From Acidobacteriaceae bacterium (GTDB lineage: Bacteria > Acidobacteriota > Terriglobia > Terriglobales > Acidobacteriaceae): a stretch of 64,000 nt of DNA. The position numbers and the translations under genes were made by a program. Positions 44,941-52,764 of this stretch are shown in pieces (position 1 is the first letter of the stretch; each line of letters opens with the position of its first letter). The notes beneath the pieces were generated by a model that was not told the origin of the DNA, did no database searches, and saw only the letters and a program-made list of their open reading frames with translations. The stretch spans positions 155 to 64,154 of the forward strand of contig PMHV01000007.1 of assembly GCA_003156805.1 (NCBI GenBank), given 5' to 3'.

Positions 44941-45502
44941 ATTCCGCTCCAGTGTGGGGCGGACACTTCTGTCCGCCGCCTTTGCCTTTGAATTTGACCG
45001 CGCCGCCTGATCGTGGCCTGGAAGTTCTCCCCGCCGCCCTTGACTTTGACTCCCCGCTTGCGCGGCAATCATACAATTAAAGCGAGAATTGATCTGCACT
45101 CAGCAAGAAGCGGAGCCCACCTTTCAACCAGTCGAAGTGATCCTGTGGGACGGACACTGCTGTCCGTCGCCTTTGCCTCTGTTTCCTTTTGAAGTTAGTG
45201 ATCTCCCTCAAAACCAAAACCCCGCCTCGTCTCTTTTTCCCAATACGGGAACCTCGCCCGCAATTTCCGCCGATTCCCCTTGCCAGTCCAAACCCTCTTG
45301 CCGCTATCATTAAAATGGCGATGGATTCTGCCGGGAAGTAGCCGAGAAGTAAAGGACGCGAAAGCAAAATTAAAATAACGGCGAGTAAGTAACGCGAAGT
45401 AAATAGCTCTCAAGCAATAGCGGTGCAAACAGGCGCAGCCCACAAGCTGCGCCTGTTTCGTGCCCGAAATCCCAGGAGCCTACGCCGCCCCAGGAGTCCA
45501 CG
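44941..45502. other. intergenic, two palindromic repeat copies and a hairpin
   Basis: About 560 bases between divergent genes. It holds two copies of the dispersed repeat with GGCGGACACTTCTGTCCGCC (44958-44977) and GACGGACACTGCTGTCCGTC (45150-45169), each followed by GCCTTTGCCT. An A-rich stretch lies near 45350-45410 and the strong hairpin at 45427-45458. I see no gene. Confidence 0.6.
45427..45458 (+). terminator. 13-base-pair hairpin in the leader of the PD-(D/E)XK gene
   Basis: AAACAGGCGCAGC pairs perfectly with GCTGCGCCTGTTT around a six-base loop, with only three T after the stem. It lies 45 bases before the start codon at 45503. With no complete gene upstream on this strand to terminate, it may be an attenuator, a processing site or a repeat element; the terminator type is a best fit only. 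Confidence 0.4.
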
Positions 45503-46219
45503 ATGTCCCGAAAAAAACGCCGCAACCATTCCCCGAAAAAGTCAGCCAACTCGCAACCGCCCAACCGCCAGCCCTCCGACCAACCCGACAAACAGGCCGC
45601 CAGCCAGCCTTTCGGCCAGCCTTCCAACAACGACCCAACCACCCGCCCACGTCTCCCATTCCGCCAAGCCAATCGTTCAAACACCAAGCGTGTCGGAGAG
45701 CGCTCCGAAGCCGCCTTTCTCGAGCAAGCCTACGACTTCGGATTCGGCGTCGCCCGCCCCTGGGGCGACAGCGAGCGTTACGACTTCATTCTCGACAACG
45801 GCCTGCAACTTCTCCGCGTCCAGGTCAAAGGCACCGACTCGCTCCGCGCCGGCGCCTACGAAACCCGCGCCACCTATACCGTCGGCAAGCGCCGCGCCGT
45901 CTACACCCGCCGCGACATCGACTTCTTCGTCGGCCACGTCATCCCTCTCAACATCTGGTACATCATGCCCGTCGAAGTCTGCACTCCCCAGCCCATGCTC
46001 CGTTTCTATCCCCACCGCCAAGCCAAAAAGATGCGCCTCGAACCCTACCGCGAAGCCTGGCGCCTCCTCGAAGCCCAAGCAGACGCCAACGGCAACATAA
46101 CCCTCCAAGCCGCAGCCGCCTCGTCCGCGAGCCGGGCAAAGCGAGACCCCTGGCAAAAGCCAGTCCCCTGGCCCATCCCCAGACTGGAAATCCTGTTCCC
46201 CCGCAAACCCAAGCGTTAA
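45503..46219 (+). CDS. PD-(D/E)XK endonuclease-like protein
   Basis: A 238-residue protein. The first 60 residues are basic and Pro/Gln/Asn-rich. Residues about 62-170 match the small PD-(D/E)XK endonuclease family PF11645: GERSEAAFLEQAYDFGFGV (active-site Glu around 66-69), RYDFILDNG (D94) and LLRVQVKGT (Q107-V-K109). These give the E...D...QxK metal site also seen in I-Ssp6803I-type homing nucleases. A good AGGAG site precedes the ATG by six bases. No intron, methylase or transposase is adjacent, so its biological role (repair, defence or selfish element relic) is open. Confidence 0.75.
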   Translation: MSRKKRRNHSPKKSANSQPPNRQPSDQPDKQAASQPFGQPSNNDPTTRPRLPFRQANRSNTKRVGERSEAAFLEQAYDFGFGVARPWGDSERYDFILDNGLQLLRVQVKGTDSLRAGAYETRATYTVGKRRAVYTRRDIDFFVGHVIPLNIWYIMPVEVCTPQPMLRFYPHRQAKKMRLEPYREAWRLLEAQADANGNITLQAAAASSASRAKRDPWQKPVPWPIPRLEILFPRKPKR

Positions 46220-46603
46220 GAGAAGAACCATCCCGTTGTCATCCTGAGCGAAGCATGACGCCCACGAAGTGGACGTCATGCGCAGTCGAAAGCCTGCCCT
46301 GAGCTTGCCGAAGGGGATCCCTATCCCCCGCGCACTACCGTCGGCCTCAAAAGCATTTCCCCCACGGATTGCGACGATGTCCGACTTTGGGTGGCGCAGC
46401 GCTTTCAGCGCTGGCGGGACAGATCTAGCCGCATCATCGGGCGACTGGCTCACCTGCGACCCCGATCTCGCCACCCGCCGAAAATATCCCCTCGACCGAG
46501 AGGCCTTCAGGCCCAACGCACGCACGACGATTCACGCGGGAGAGGACAAAATCCGATGTACAATAACCCCCGCTCTTCGAGCGAAAAAAAGAGGTCCTAA
46601 CCA
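46220..46603. other. intergenic with dispersed repeat copies
   Basis: About 380 bases. At 46238-46320 it contains a repeat of the TCATCCTGAGCG ... CAGTCGAA type, interrupted by AGCCTGCCCTGAGCTTGCCG (46291-46310). A TACAAT box (46558-46563) and AGAGGT ribosome-binding site precede the S53 gene at 46604. No gene is seen. Confidence 0.55.
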
Positions 46604-48283
46604 ATGACCCTATCGTCGCGCCACTGTGCCACTCCTGTAGTTGTGTTCGCATGGACGGTCATCCTGACCGCCGGGTCTGTCCCGCTCGCCTTCTCCCAAG
46701 CCAATTCCGGCATGACCGAAGTCAAGAACAACACGCCATATGCTCTTCCGGAATCCTCGCTTGTGGGCCACAGCGATCCCAACGCTGTTCTCGACATCGT
46801 CGTCGGACTGAGATGGCAAAACGAGCAGCAACTCGACGATCAACTTGCCCGCATCCAAGACCCGGATTCGCCTGACTACCATCACTTCCTCACGTCCGAA
46901 GAGTTCGTAAGCCGGTTTGCCCCTGCTCAGGCGGACATCGACGGCGTAACCCGGTACCTTGAGTCCGCAGGACCTGTGGTGATGGAGGCCGCTTCTAACC
47001 GTAAGCTGGTTCACGCCAGAGGAACGGTTTCGCAGATCGAGCAGGCTTTCCAGGTAAGCATCAATGACTATGAGCTAAACGGAGAGCGGCATTTCAGCAA
47101 TGACCGCAACCCAAGCCTTCCCTCCAGTATCGGTGCAGCGGTTGAATCGGTTTTCGGCCTTTCCTCTCTTGACGCGTTCCATCCAAGTTCCCACGCTCGG
47201 CGCGCGGATTCACTCCCCGCCAGCGTGCCCATATACACGCCAGCTCAGCTTGCTACCGCTTACAACTTTCCCAACCTGAACAATGCCTTCCACGGGACCA
47301 CCACCTACGATGGCACCGGAGTCACGATCGCCATCGCCACTGCGTATTCCTACACCGCAAGCGATCTCAGTTATTTCTTGCAGTATTTCGAAATCACTCG
47401 CACTGGAGCCATCACTATAGTCCCGGTAAATGGAGGCAGCACTACGCCAAATTATGAGACGACTCTCGACATCGAGAACGCCTCGGCCGAGGCGACCGGC
47501 GCCAGCATTCTCGTTTACGAAGCTCCGAACAGCAGCTTCGCGAACTTCGAGCTGATGCACAACCAGATAGCGAGCGCCAATCTGGCCCAGGTTCTATCAA
47601 CCAGTTGGGTAGCCTGCGAAGCAAGCGAAGGCAGCAACCTCACCACCGAAAACGCCATCTTTAAGCAGATGTCAGCGGAAGGCATGACAATGTTCGTCGG
47701 GTCCGGAGATAACGGTGCCTATGCCTGTTCCGCCACCAGCAAGACTCTTGCTGTAGATTTCCCCTCAAGCAGTCCTTATTTCACCGCGGTCGGTGGCACC
47801 AATCTCTTCCTGACCACGAATGGGACCTACTCCAGCGAGACCGCCTGGACCAGTTCCGGCGGAGGCATTTCAAGTTCCTTCGCAAAGCCAGCCTGGCAAA
47901 AGGGACCGGGCGTTCCCACCAACAGCAAACGAGATCTTGCCGACGTGTCGTTCGATGCCTCAGCCAATACCGGTATCTACACTTACTATCAGGGCTTCTG
48001 GTACGACGGCTTTGGCACCAGCTACGGTGGGCCCAATTGGGCCGCTCTCTGGGCGCTTGCCATTCAGGCTCGCAGCGGAAAGCGCACTGGAAATGCCGAC
48101 CCCACAATCTATAAGATTGGCGCGAGCGCGGCGAATTACAAGCTGGATTTCTTCGACGTCACCACCGGCAGCAACGGAAACGGCAATGGTCCGGGCTACA
48201 GCGCCAAGAAAGACTGGGATTATCCCACCGGCTGGGGAAGCCCCAATGGGACCAATCTGGTCAATTATGTGAAAGCCAATTGA
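46604..48283 (+). CDS. S53 (sedolisin-like) secreted peptidase 4, diverged
   Basis: A 559-residue secreted peptidase with signal peptide (ends LAFSQA), pro-domain (about 40-195, SPDYHHFLTSEEFVSRFAPA) and S53 domain. The catalytic residues are E285 and D289 (NYETTLDIEN), D369 (GSGDNGAY) and S473 (GTSYGGPNWA), so it should be active. It is only distantly similar to the three tandem copies, has no Ig-like tail and is on the opposite strand. It ends right after the calcium-site segment (YPTGWGSPNGTNLVNYV). An AGAGGT ribosome-binding site precedes the ATG. Confidence 0.92.
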   Translation: MTLSSRHCATPVVVFAWTVILTAGSVPLAFSQANSGMTEVKNNTPYALPESSLVGHSDPNAVLDIVVGLRWQNEQQLDDQLARIQDPDSPDYHHFLTSEEFVSRFAPAQADIDGVTRYLESAGPVVMEAASNRKLVHARGTVSQIEQAFQVSINDYELNGERHFSNDRNPSLPSSIGAAVESVFGLSSLDAFHPSSHARRADSLPASVPIYTPAQLATAYNFPNLNNAFHGTTTYDGTGVTIAIATAYSYTASDLSYFLQYFEITRTGAITIVPVNGGSTTPNYETTLDIENASAEATGASILVYEAPNSSFANFELMHNQIASANLAQVLSTSWVACEASEGSNLTTENAIFKQMSAEGMTMFVGSGDNGAYACSATSKTLAVDFPSSSPYFTAVGGTNLFLTTNGTYSSETAWTSSGGGISSSFAKPAWQKGPGVPTNSKRDLADVSFDASANTGIYTYYQGFWYDGFGTSYGGPNWAALWALAIQARSGKRTGNADPTIYKIGASAANYKLDFFDVTTGSNGNGNGPGYSAKKDWDYPTGWGSPNGTNLVNYVKAN

Positions 48284-48345
48284 TCGGTGTAATTCGGCGG
48301 GTTGACCCACATCACGGGGCAGGCGGTGGCCCACATCTGCCCCAT

Positions 48346-48392
48346 TTCTCGCGTCCTTTGCGAGAAAGCCTGCCCTGAGCGGAGTCGAAGGG
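48346..48392. repeat. dispersed hairpin and AGCCTGCCCTGAGC repeat
   Basis: A short hairpin TTTCTCGCG-TCCTT-TGCGAGAAA is followed by AGCCTGCCCTGAGCGGAGTC. The hairpin recurs at about 49272-49294 and the second part at 46291-46314 and, inverted, at 52311-52337 inside the radical SAM gene. Confidence 0.6.
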
Positions 48393-48419
48393 TGGGAGAG
48401 ACCACCACTACAGCTGCCG

Positions 48420-48636
48420 CTATAAATCCTCCACCCTCAACCCCGTATGCTTCGCAATCCGCGCCAGGATCTTCGGGCCGATTTCAACGCTGTCGTGAAA
48501 CCCGCAGCGCAAGAGCCTCGACGCCGGCCTCAGCTTCGGCCTTGGTCGCCCCGTAGGTCATAACGCCGGGAAGTTCCGCAATCTCGGCGATCCACCGTCC
48601 GTCGTCTTCTCGCTCGAATTCAATCGTAAAGTTCAC
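48420..48636 (-). pseudogene. deletion-fused remnant of a HicBA toxin-antitoxin module
   Basis: From a GTG at 48636 (GGAGG five bases upstream) the frame encodes a HicB-like antitoxin start, VNFTIEFEREDDGRWIAEIA then ELPGVMTYGATKAEA, but stops after 50 residues at 48484. In the next frame the same DNA reads HDSVEIGPKILARIAKHTGL and RVEDL, stopping at 48420. This resembles the C-terminus of a HicA-type toxin. The simplest reading is a deletion joining the first half of hicB to the last quarter of hicA. Neither product can be complete. Confidence 0.6.
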
Positions 48637-48672
48637 GCCGGCCTCCGCAGGTCCAGCTTATTAACACAAAAA

Positions 48673-48971
48673 TTACAGCCGGTCCTTCCAATAACCCGGT
48701 TTCCGCTTGCTGTGCGCAACCGCAACAATAGTCACTAATTCCGGATCGTCAAGGTAAACGACAGAGAGGGAAAGCGCTGCATGACAAACCGGCGCGTTCC
48801 GTGAATGTATTTCGGCCAGCGCTGCGGCGCCTGAGCAATCAGATGGATGCCGCCCGAGACAGCCAAACGAAACTCCGACGATACCAGGGGATTTTGGGTT
48901 CGATACCAACGGGTCGAGCTTCGCAATTCCTCCCTAGCCTCGGGATGGAATTGAAACGACTTACTCCCCAT
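48673..48971 (-). pseudogene. ParE/RelE-type toxin gene broken by a one-base frameshift
   Basis: The first frame, from 48971, gives FHPEAREELRSSTRWYRTQN and continues to RFVMQRFPSL, then runs into a stop. The expected C-terminus, SVVYLDDPELVTIVAVAHSK then RKPGYWKDRL, is intact one frame over. Restoring one base near 48765-48770 would rebuild a normal ParE toxin of about 98 residues. Its start overlaps the end of the antitoxin gene by 11 bases, the usual layout. It is either a true inactivating deletion or a sequencing error. Confidence 0.75.
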
Positions 48972-49212
48972 CCGGGAACTCTTCGGCGAGCTCCCGAAGC
49001 ACCTGCTCGCCGGGAACGGTCTTCACCCGTCCAGAACGAATATCCTCCACCCGGCGCTTGATTTCTTCGTCCCAGGCGGCCTCCACTCCTTCTTCCGCAG
49101 GTTCGTTGTCCAGGGTTTCAACCAAACGATCAATCAGCAGTCCGCGCTCCTGCGTAGAAAGGGCGAGCGCCTTCTCCAGCAACTCCGAAACCTGCGGCGT
49201 CATCCGCGCCAT
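48961..49212 (-). CDS. addiction-module antitoxin (PF09720-like, ParE partner)
   Basis: An 83-residue antitoxin. The helical pattern MTPQVSELLEKALALSTQER followed by LLIDRLVETLD and WDEEIKRRVEDIRSGRVKTVPG matches the unstable addiction-module antitoxins that pair with ParE/RelE toxins. GAGG five bases before the ATG at 49212 supports this start over the GTG at 49218. It is intact, whereas its toxin is frameshifted. It may now serve only as a regulator or an anti-addiction factor against related toxins. Confidence 0.85.
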   Translation of the reverse strand: MARMTPQVSELLEKALALSTQERGLLIDRLVETLDNEPAEEGVEAAWDEEIKRRVEDIRSGRVKTVPGEQVLRELAEEFPDGE

Positions 49213-49318
49213 AACCACCTCGCTATCGAACCCATCTTACACCCGCCTGGCGGGTTGCCCACATCTGGGTGCCCTTCGCGTCCTTCGCGAGAAGTGGGGG
49301 AGCGACCGCCGCACCCAA

Positions 49319-49645
49319 TTACTCCCCCGCCGCCTTCTTCACATCCTCAAACTGATTAATCTCCACAGTCCCCTCGGGAAACCGCGCCGTGATTTTCAGC
49401 TCTCCGCCCATCGCTTTCACAAAACTCTGCAGCGTGCTCACGTACATATCCGCGCGCCGTTCCAGCTTCGACACCGCAGCCTGATTCACCCCTAGAATCT
49501 TTGCCAGATGAAGCTGGGTCATCTCCCGCGCCTCGCGCAGTTCGTCCAAGGGCATCTCCGCGCGATATTTCTCCGCCAGAGCGCGCGACCGTGCCTGCGC
49601 TTCAGGCGACCTCTTTGCACGAAGGACATTAAAATTCTTGGGCAT
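49319..49645 (-). CDS. XRE-family antitoxin (HigA-like)
   Basis: A 108-residue helix-turn-helix protein. The DNA-binding part is LREAREMTQLHLAKILGVNQ, continuing AAVSKLERR, about residues 35-65. A C-terminal strand pair (GGELKITARFPEGTVEINQF) is typical of HigA/MqsA-like antitoxins acting on RelE-type toxins. AGGAGG five bases before the ATG makes the start sure. It is downstream of its toxin (17-base gap), the toxin-first order common for HigBA. It should neutralise the toxin and repress the operon. Confidence 0.88.
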   Translation of the reverse strand: MPKNFNVLRAKRSPEAQARSRALAEKYRAEMPLDELREAREMTQLHLAKILGVNQAAVSKLERRADMYVSTLQSFVKAMGGELKITARFPEGTVEINQFEDVKKAAGE

Positions 49646-49662
49646 CGCACTTCCTCCTAAAA

Positions 49663-50010
49663 TTAGTTCAGATATTTCTTTCCAATCCGCGCCAGGTGCC
49701 GATCGAACAAGTCATCGGCAATCGGAACGAATCTCTCGTACCACTTGGGATCGCCGGTCTTATCCCCGCCAATCAGCAGCAGAGCCGCGCGCCGGGGATC
49801 GAACGCAAACAGAACTCGAAGCTGCCTCGCGCCAACTTTCCCACGCAGTTCTTTCATGTTCGGATGGCGGGAACTTGTAATCACATCAGCGTAAGGGCGA
49901 GCGAGAGTGGGCCCGCGCTCTTGGAGAAGTTCAACCACGGTATCGATCTCGTCCTGCTCCTCTTCCAATAGTTTGTCCCACCAAGCTTCGAACTCGGGGG
50001 TTGTATTCAA
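49663..50010 (-). CDS. RelE/HigB-type toxin (Gp49-like)
   Basis: An mRNA-interferase-type toxin of about 115 residues. The core is NTTPEFEAWWDKLLEEEQDE, then LARPYADVITSSRHPNMKEL, RQLRVLFAFDPRRAALLLIG and the C-terminal GDKTGDPKWYERFVPIADDL, all characteristic of the phage Gp49-like HigB family. The conserved core begins at a TTG (50010); an ATG at 50121 exists but adds 37 residues unlike the family. Catalytic basic residues (Arg in RQLRVLF and Lys in GDKTGDPKWYE) are kept. With the XRE antitoxin it forms the only intact toxin-antitoxin pair of this island. Confidence 0.85.
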   Translation of the reverse strand: MNTTPEFEAWWDKLLEEEQDEIDTVVELLQERGPTLARPYADVITSSRHPNMKELRGKVGARQLRVLFAFDPRRAALLLIGGDKTGDPKWYERFVPIADDLFDRHLARIGKKYLN

Positions 50011-50289
50011 CCGCCCACGGCATGTTTGCAGTATTCCATGAAAGGAATATTGTGTCCAGCAAAAACCGCCCGGTAACGATCCCCCCGGCCCCTTTCCTTT
50101 CAACAACTTAACTCCATACAATCCCCCAAACCACCGCTAAACCCCATTTTTTCCCCGTTCGTTGAGATATGGATGCACCCTTCTCGGGGCGTCTGTAGCA
50201 TAGCTTCAGTCATTAACCCAGGGAAAAGTGTAACAACCAGAAATCAGCAAAGAGGGCTTTATTCCCAGGAAGAACTATTTTCAGAGCGA

Positions 50290-50333
50290 ACAAAGGCTAA
50301 GAGCTAAAAAGCCAGGAGCTAAGAGCTAAAACC
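50290..50333. repeat. short AGCTAA repeats before the radical SAM gene
   Basis: Three units of (A)GCTAAGAGCTAA-type sequence, a degenerate short tandem repeat, occupy the immediate leader of the gene at 50334. A similar set (AGCTTCTAGCTTCTAGCTA) follows the gene at 52579-52611. Confidence 0.5.
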
Positions 50334-52574
50334 ATGCGCAAGCCCATCAAGTACGTAGAAAAAGCAGTTACCGTCGCCGCCAAAGGCGCGTGGGTGGTCT
50401 TCGATCGCCTCAATCAGATCAAGCCCAACCCGTCGCCCGTCCCTAAATGGTCCGACAAACCGCTGCTCAAGTCCTACGAAAAGACCAAGCCGCCGCTCGG
50501 CTGGCCCCGCTCCACCGATTCGCTTTGCCCCAAGTGTGTTCCCGAAATTCGCCAGCAGATTCTCGACGGCCACCTGCCCCACGAAATCCTGCTCAACGAA
50601 AAGATCGGCGAGATCAAAGCCACCATCGTCGAACGCGACGGCAAGATCCTCATGGTCAAGGACTGCCCGAAACACGGCCACTTCGAAGATGTGATGTCGA
50701 TCGACACTCAATTCTCCAAGCATCTCGAAGACGTTTTCCCCGGCCGCGACATCGCCGCGCACAACGACGAGAAGCTGCACAACCACGGCACATCGACCGT
50801 TAAGTACGGACGCGGCTCCGTCCTCACCATCGATCTCACCAACCGCTGCAACATGATGTGCGATCCCTGCTTCATGGACGCCAACCAGGTCGGCTTCGTC
50901 CACGAACTGCAGTGGGAAGAAATCAAGACCATGCTGGACAACGCCATCACCATCAAGCCCCGCCGTCAGATGAGCGTGCAGTTCTCCGGCGGCGAGCCTA
51001 CGTTGTCGCCGTATTTCCTCGATGCCGTGCGCTATGCCCGCAAGGTTGGCTATAACTCCGTGCAGGCCGCCACCAACGGAATCGAATTCGCCAAAAGCTT
51101 TGAGTTTTGCCAGCAGGCCGTCGAAGCCGGAATGCGTTACGCCTACTTGCAATTCGACGGCATCGGCAACGCCGCCAACGCCCACCGCATGGTCGGCAAC
51201 TTGTTCGACGTGAAACTGAAAGCTATCGACAACCTGCATCGCGCCGGAGTCGAAATCGTTCCCGTAGTGACCATTGTCAACGGCATTAACAACGAGCAGG
51301 TCGGACGTATCATCAAGTTCGCGTTAGACAATCCCAGAAAAATCGGATTCCTGAGTTTTCAACCGGTAAGCTTCACCGGCCGCGACGAAGCCGTCACCGA
51401 CGATCGCCGCCAGGCCCAGCGCTACACGCTCTCGCACCTGGCCCACGACGTAAGAACTCAAACCGGCCTGGGCGAACCCAGCCGCGACTGGTTTCCCATT
51501 TCATTCATGTCGACTTTCAGCGATTGGGCCGACCTGATGCACGCCGAAGACAAAAACAACGACTGGGGCCAACTCTCCTGCGGCTGCCACCCTAATTGCG
51601 GGACGGGGATGGCGGTGATGATTGACAAGGAAACTAAGGAAGCGGTTCCGGTGACGGCATTTCTTAAAGGCGATCAGCTGGCTAAGGATATAGCCCGGGT
51701 GAACGATGCGTCGCGCGGGAAATTCCTGACCGTGTTTGGAATGGCGCTGTGCCTGATGAAGAACTACGATCCGTTTCAGGCGCCGAAGCATTTCAAGCTG
51801 ATGGATCTGCTGCGCAAGTTCGACAAGAACTACAACGCCACGGGTCGGAACTACGGCAAAGTGGGTCCGGACCGGACGGTGGAAGACGTGATGAAACGGC
51901 GGCAAGACCGCTGGAACTTCTTGTTCATCGCGGGCATGTGGTTCCAGGATTTGTTTAACTACGACTTCCGGCGGACGGAGCAGTGCATTATTCCCTACGC
52001 GACGCAGGAAGGCGAAATCAGCTTCTGCGCGTACAACACGGGAGTGGGATGGCGCAACATCATCGAAAAGATGCACATGACGGCCACGCTGACCAAGTGG
52101 TACGACGAACATGGACGGCACGAAATTTTTGCCGGCGGCAAGAAAGTGAAAATGGAAGACGAAACGCATTCTCTCTTGCTGCGGGAAAACATCGTGACCA
52201 CTGAGTTGCAGCACGATCTCGACAAGCTGGGCATTGCGAAGAACGCGCGCGAGGAGAAGAAGCGGGCTAGAGATGCAAAGGCGGCGGCAACCCCGGCGTC
52301 GGACCTCGGACCCTTCGACGGGCTCAGGGCAGGCTCTCAGACCTCAGCTCGTGACGTTGGGCAAGAGGCTGCGGTTGTGGCGAGGCATCGTGGGCCACAG
52401 AAGGATGACGAGGCTTACAACGCGCGCATGGCGTCGCTGTACCGCGAAGTGGTGCTGAAGGAGAAGCCGGTGGTGGCGGAGAACGGATTCATTCCGCTGG
52501 GGGCTTTGATCAAGCCGGCCAACGGGGCGCATGCTGCGAAGCCGGCAGTGGCCGAGCCGGTGGCGGGGGATTGA
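50334..52574 (+). CDS. radical SAM enzyme resembling tetraether/membrane-spanning lipid synthases
   Basis: A 746-residue cytoplasmic radical SAM enzyme. The cluster motif is C172-x3-C176-x2-C179 (RCNMMCDPCF), followed by SGGEPTL. A cysteine-rich N-terminal domain (C65-x2-C68 in SLCPKC, C111 in KDCPKHGHF) and further cysteines in SCGCHPNCGTG, EQCI and SFCAYN suggest extra Fe-S or zinc sites. This architecture resembles the archaeal tetraether synthase (Tes, MJ0619-like) and bacterial membrane-spanning lipid synthases. Acidobacteria are known to make iso-diabolic acid and branched tetraethers, so carbon-carbon coupling of acyl chains is plausible. Residues about 640-746 are low-complexity and contain a repeat-derived PFDGLRAGS. 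The function is inferred. Confidence 0.75.
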   Translation: MRKPIKYVEKAVTVAAKGAWVVFDRLNQIKPNPSPVPKWSDKPLLKSYEKTKPPLGWPRSTDSLCPKCVPEIRQQILDGHLPHEILLNEKIGEIKATIVERDGKILMVKDCPKHGHFEDVMSIDTQFSKHLEDVFPGRDIAAHNDEKLHNHGTSTVKYGRGSVLTIDLTNRCNMMCDPCFMDANQVGFVHELQWEEIKTMLDNAITIKPRRQMSVQFSGGEPTLSPYFLDAVRYARKVGYNSVQAATNGIEFAKSFEFCQQAVEAGMRYAYLQFDGIGNAANAHRMVGNLFDVKLKAIDNLHRAGVEIVPVVTIVNGINNEQVGRIIKFALDNPRKIGFLSFQPVSFTGRDEAVTDDRRQAQRYTLSHLAHDVRTQTGLGEPSRDWFPISFMSTFSDWADLMHAEDKNNDWGQLSCGCHPNCGTGMAVMIDKETKEAVPVTAFLKGDQLAKDIARVNDASRGKFLTVFGMALCLMKNYDPFQAPKHFKLMDLLRKFDKNYNATGRNYGKVGPDRTVEDVMKRRQDRWNFLFIAGMWFQDLFNYDFRRTEQCIIPYATQEGEISFCAYNTGVGWRNIIEKMHMTATLTKWYDEHGRHEIFAGGKKVKMEDETHSLLLRENIVTTELQHDLDKLGIAKNAREEKKRARDAKAAATPASDLGPFDGLRAGSQTSARDVGQEAAVVARHRGPQKDDEAYNARMASLYREVVLKEKPVVAENGFIPLGALIKPANGAHAAKPAVAEPVAGD

Positions 52575-52620
52575 AGTTCAGCTTCTAGCTTCTAGCTATT
52601 AGCTTCTAGCTCAAAACAAT

Positions 52621-52649
52621 GGGCCGCCTTCGGGCGGCCCGATTCTTTT
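52621..52649 (+). terminator. terminator of the radical SAM gene
   Basis: GGGCCGCC-TTCG-GGCGGCCC hairpin with a UUCG tetraloop, followed by GATTCTTTT. It lies 47 bases past the stop. Confidence 0.85.
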
Positions 52650-52764
52650 GCTTTCTTTTGGGTATGGCGGAATCGCTCAGAGTTCGCGGCGCGCCTGCGC
52701 CCGCTTGCCCACGAACTGGAGGGTGGATTCGCATGAAGGCGAGGCCTCTTCTGCCTCTTGGTGG

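Noticed and set aside
48961-50010. Toxin-antitoxin genes as a sign of a prophage or plasmid insertion
   Set aside because: No integrase, replication, structural phage gene or attachment-site repeat was seen in the surrounding 10 kb.
50319-51239. A 306-codon frame opposite the radical SAM gene
   Set aside because: It mirrors the cysteine-motif-bearing frame on the plus strand, which has family motifs and a terminator; the opposite frame has neither.
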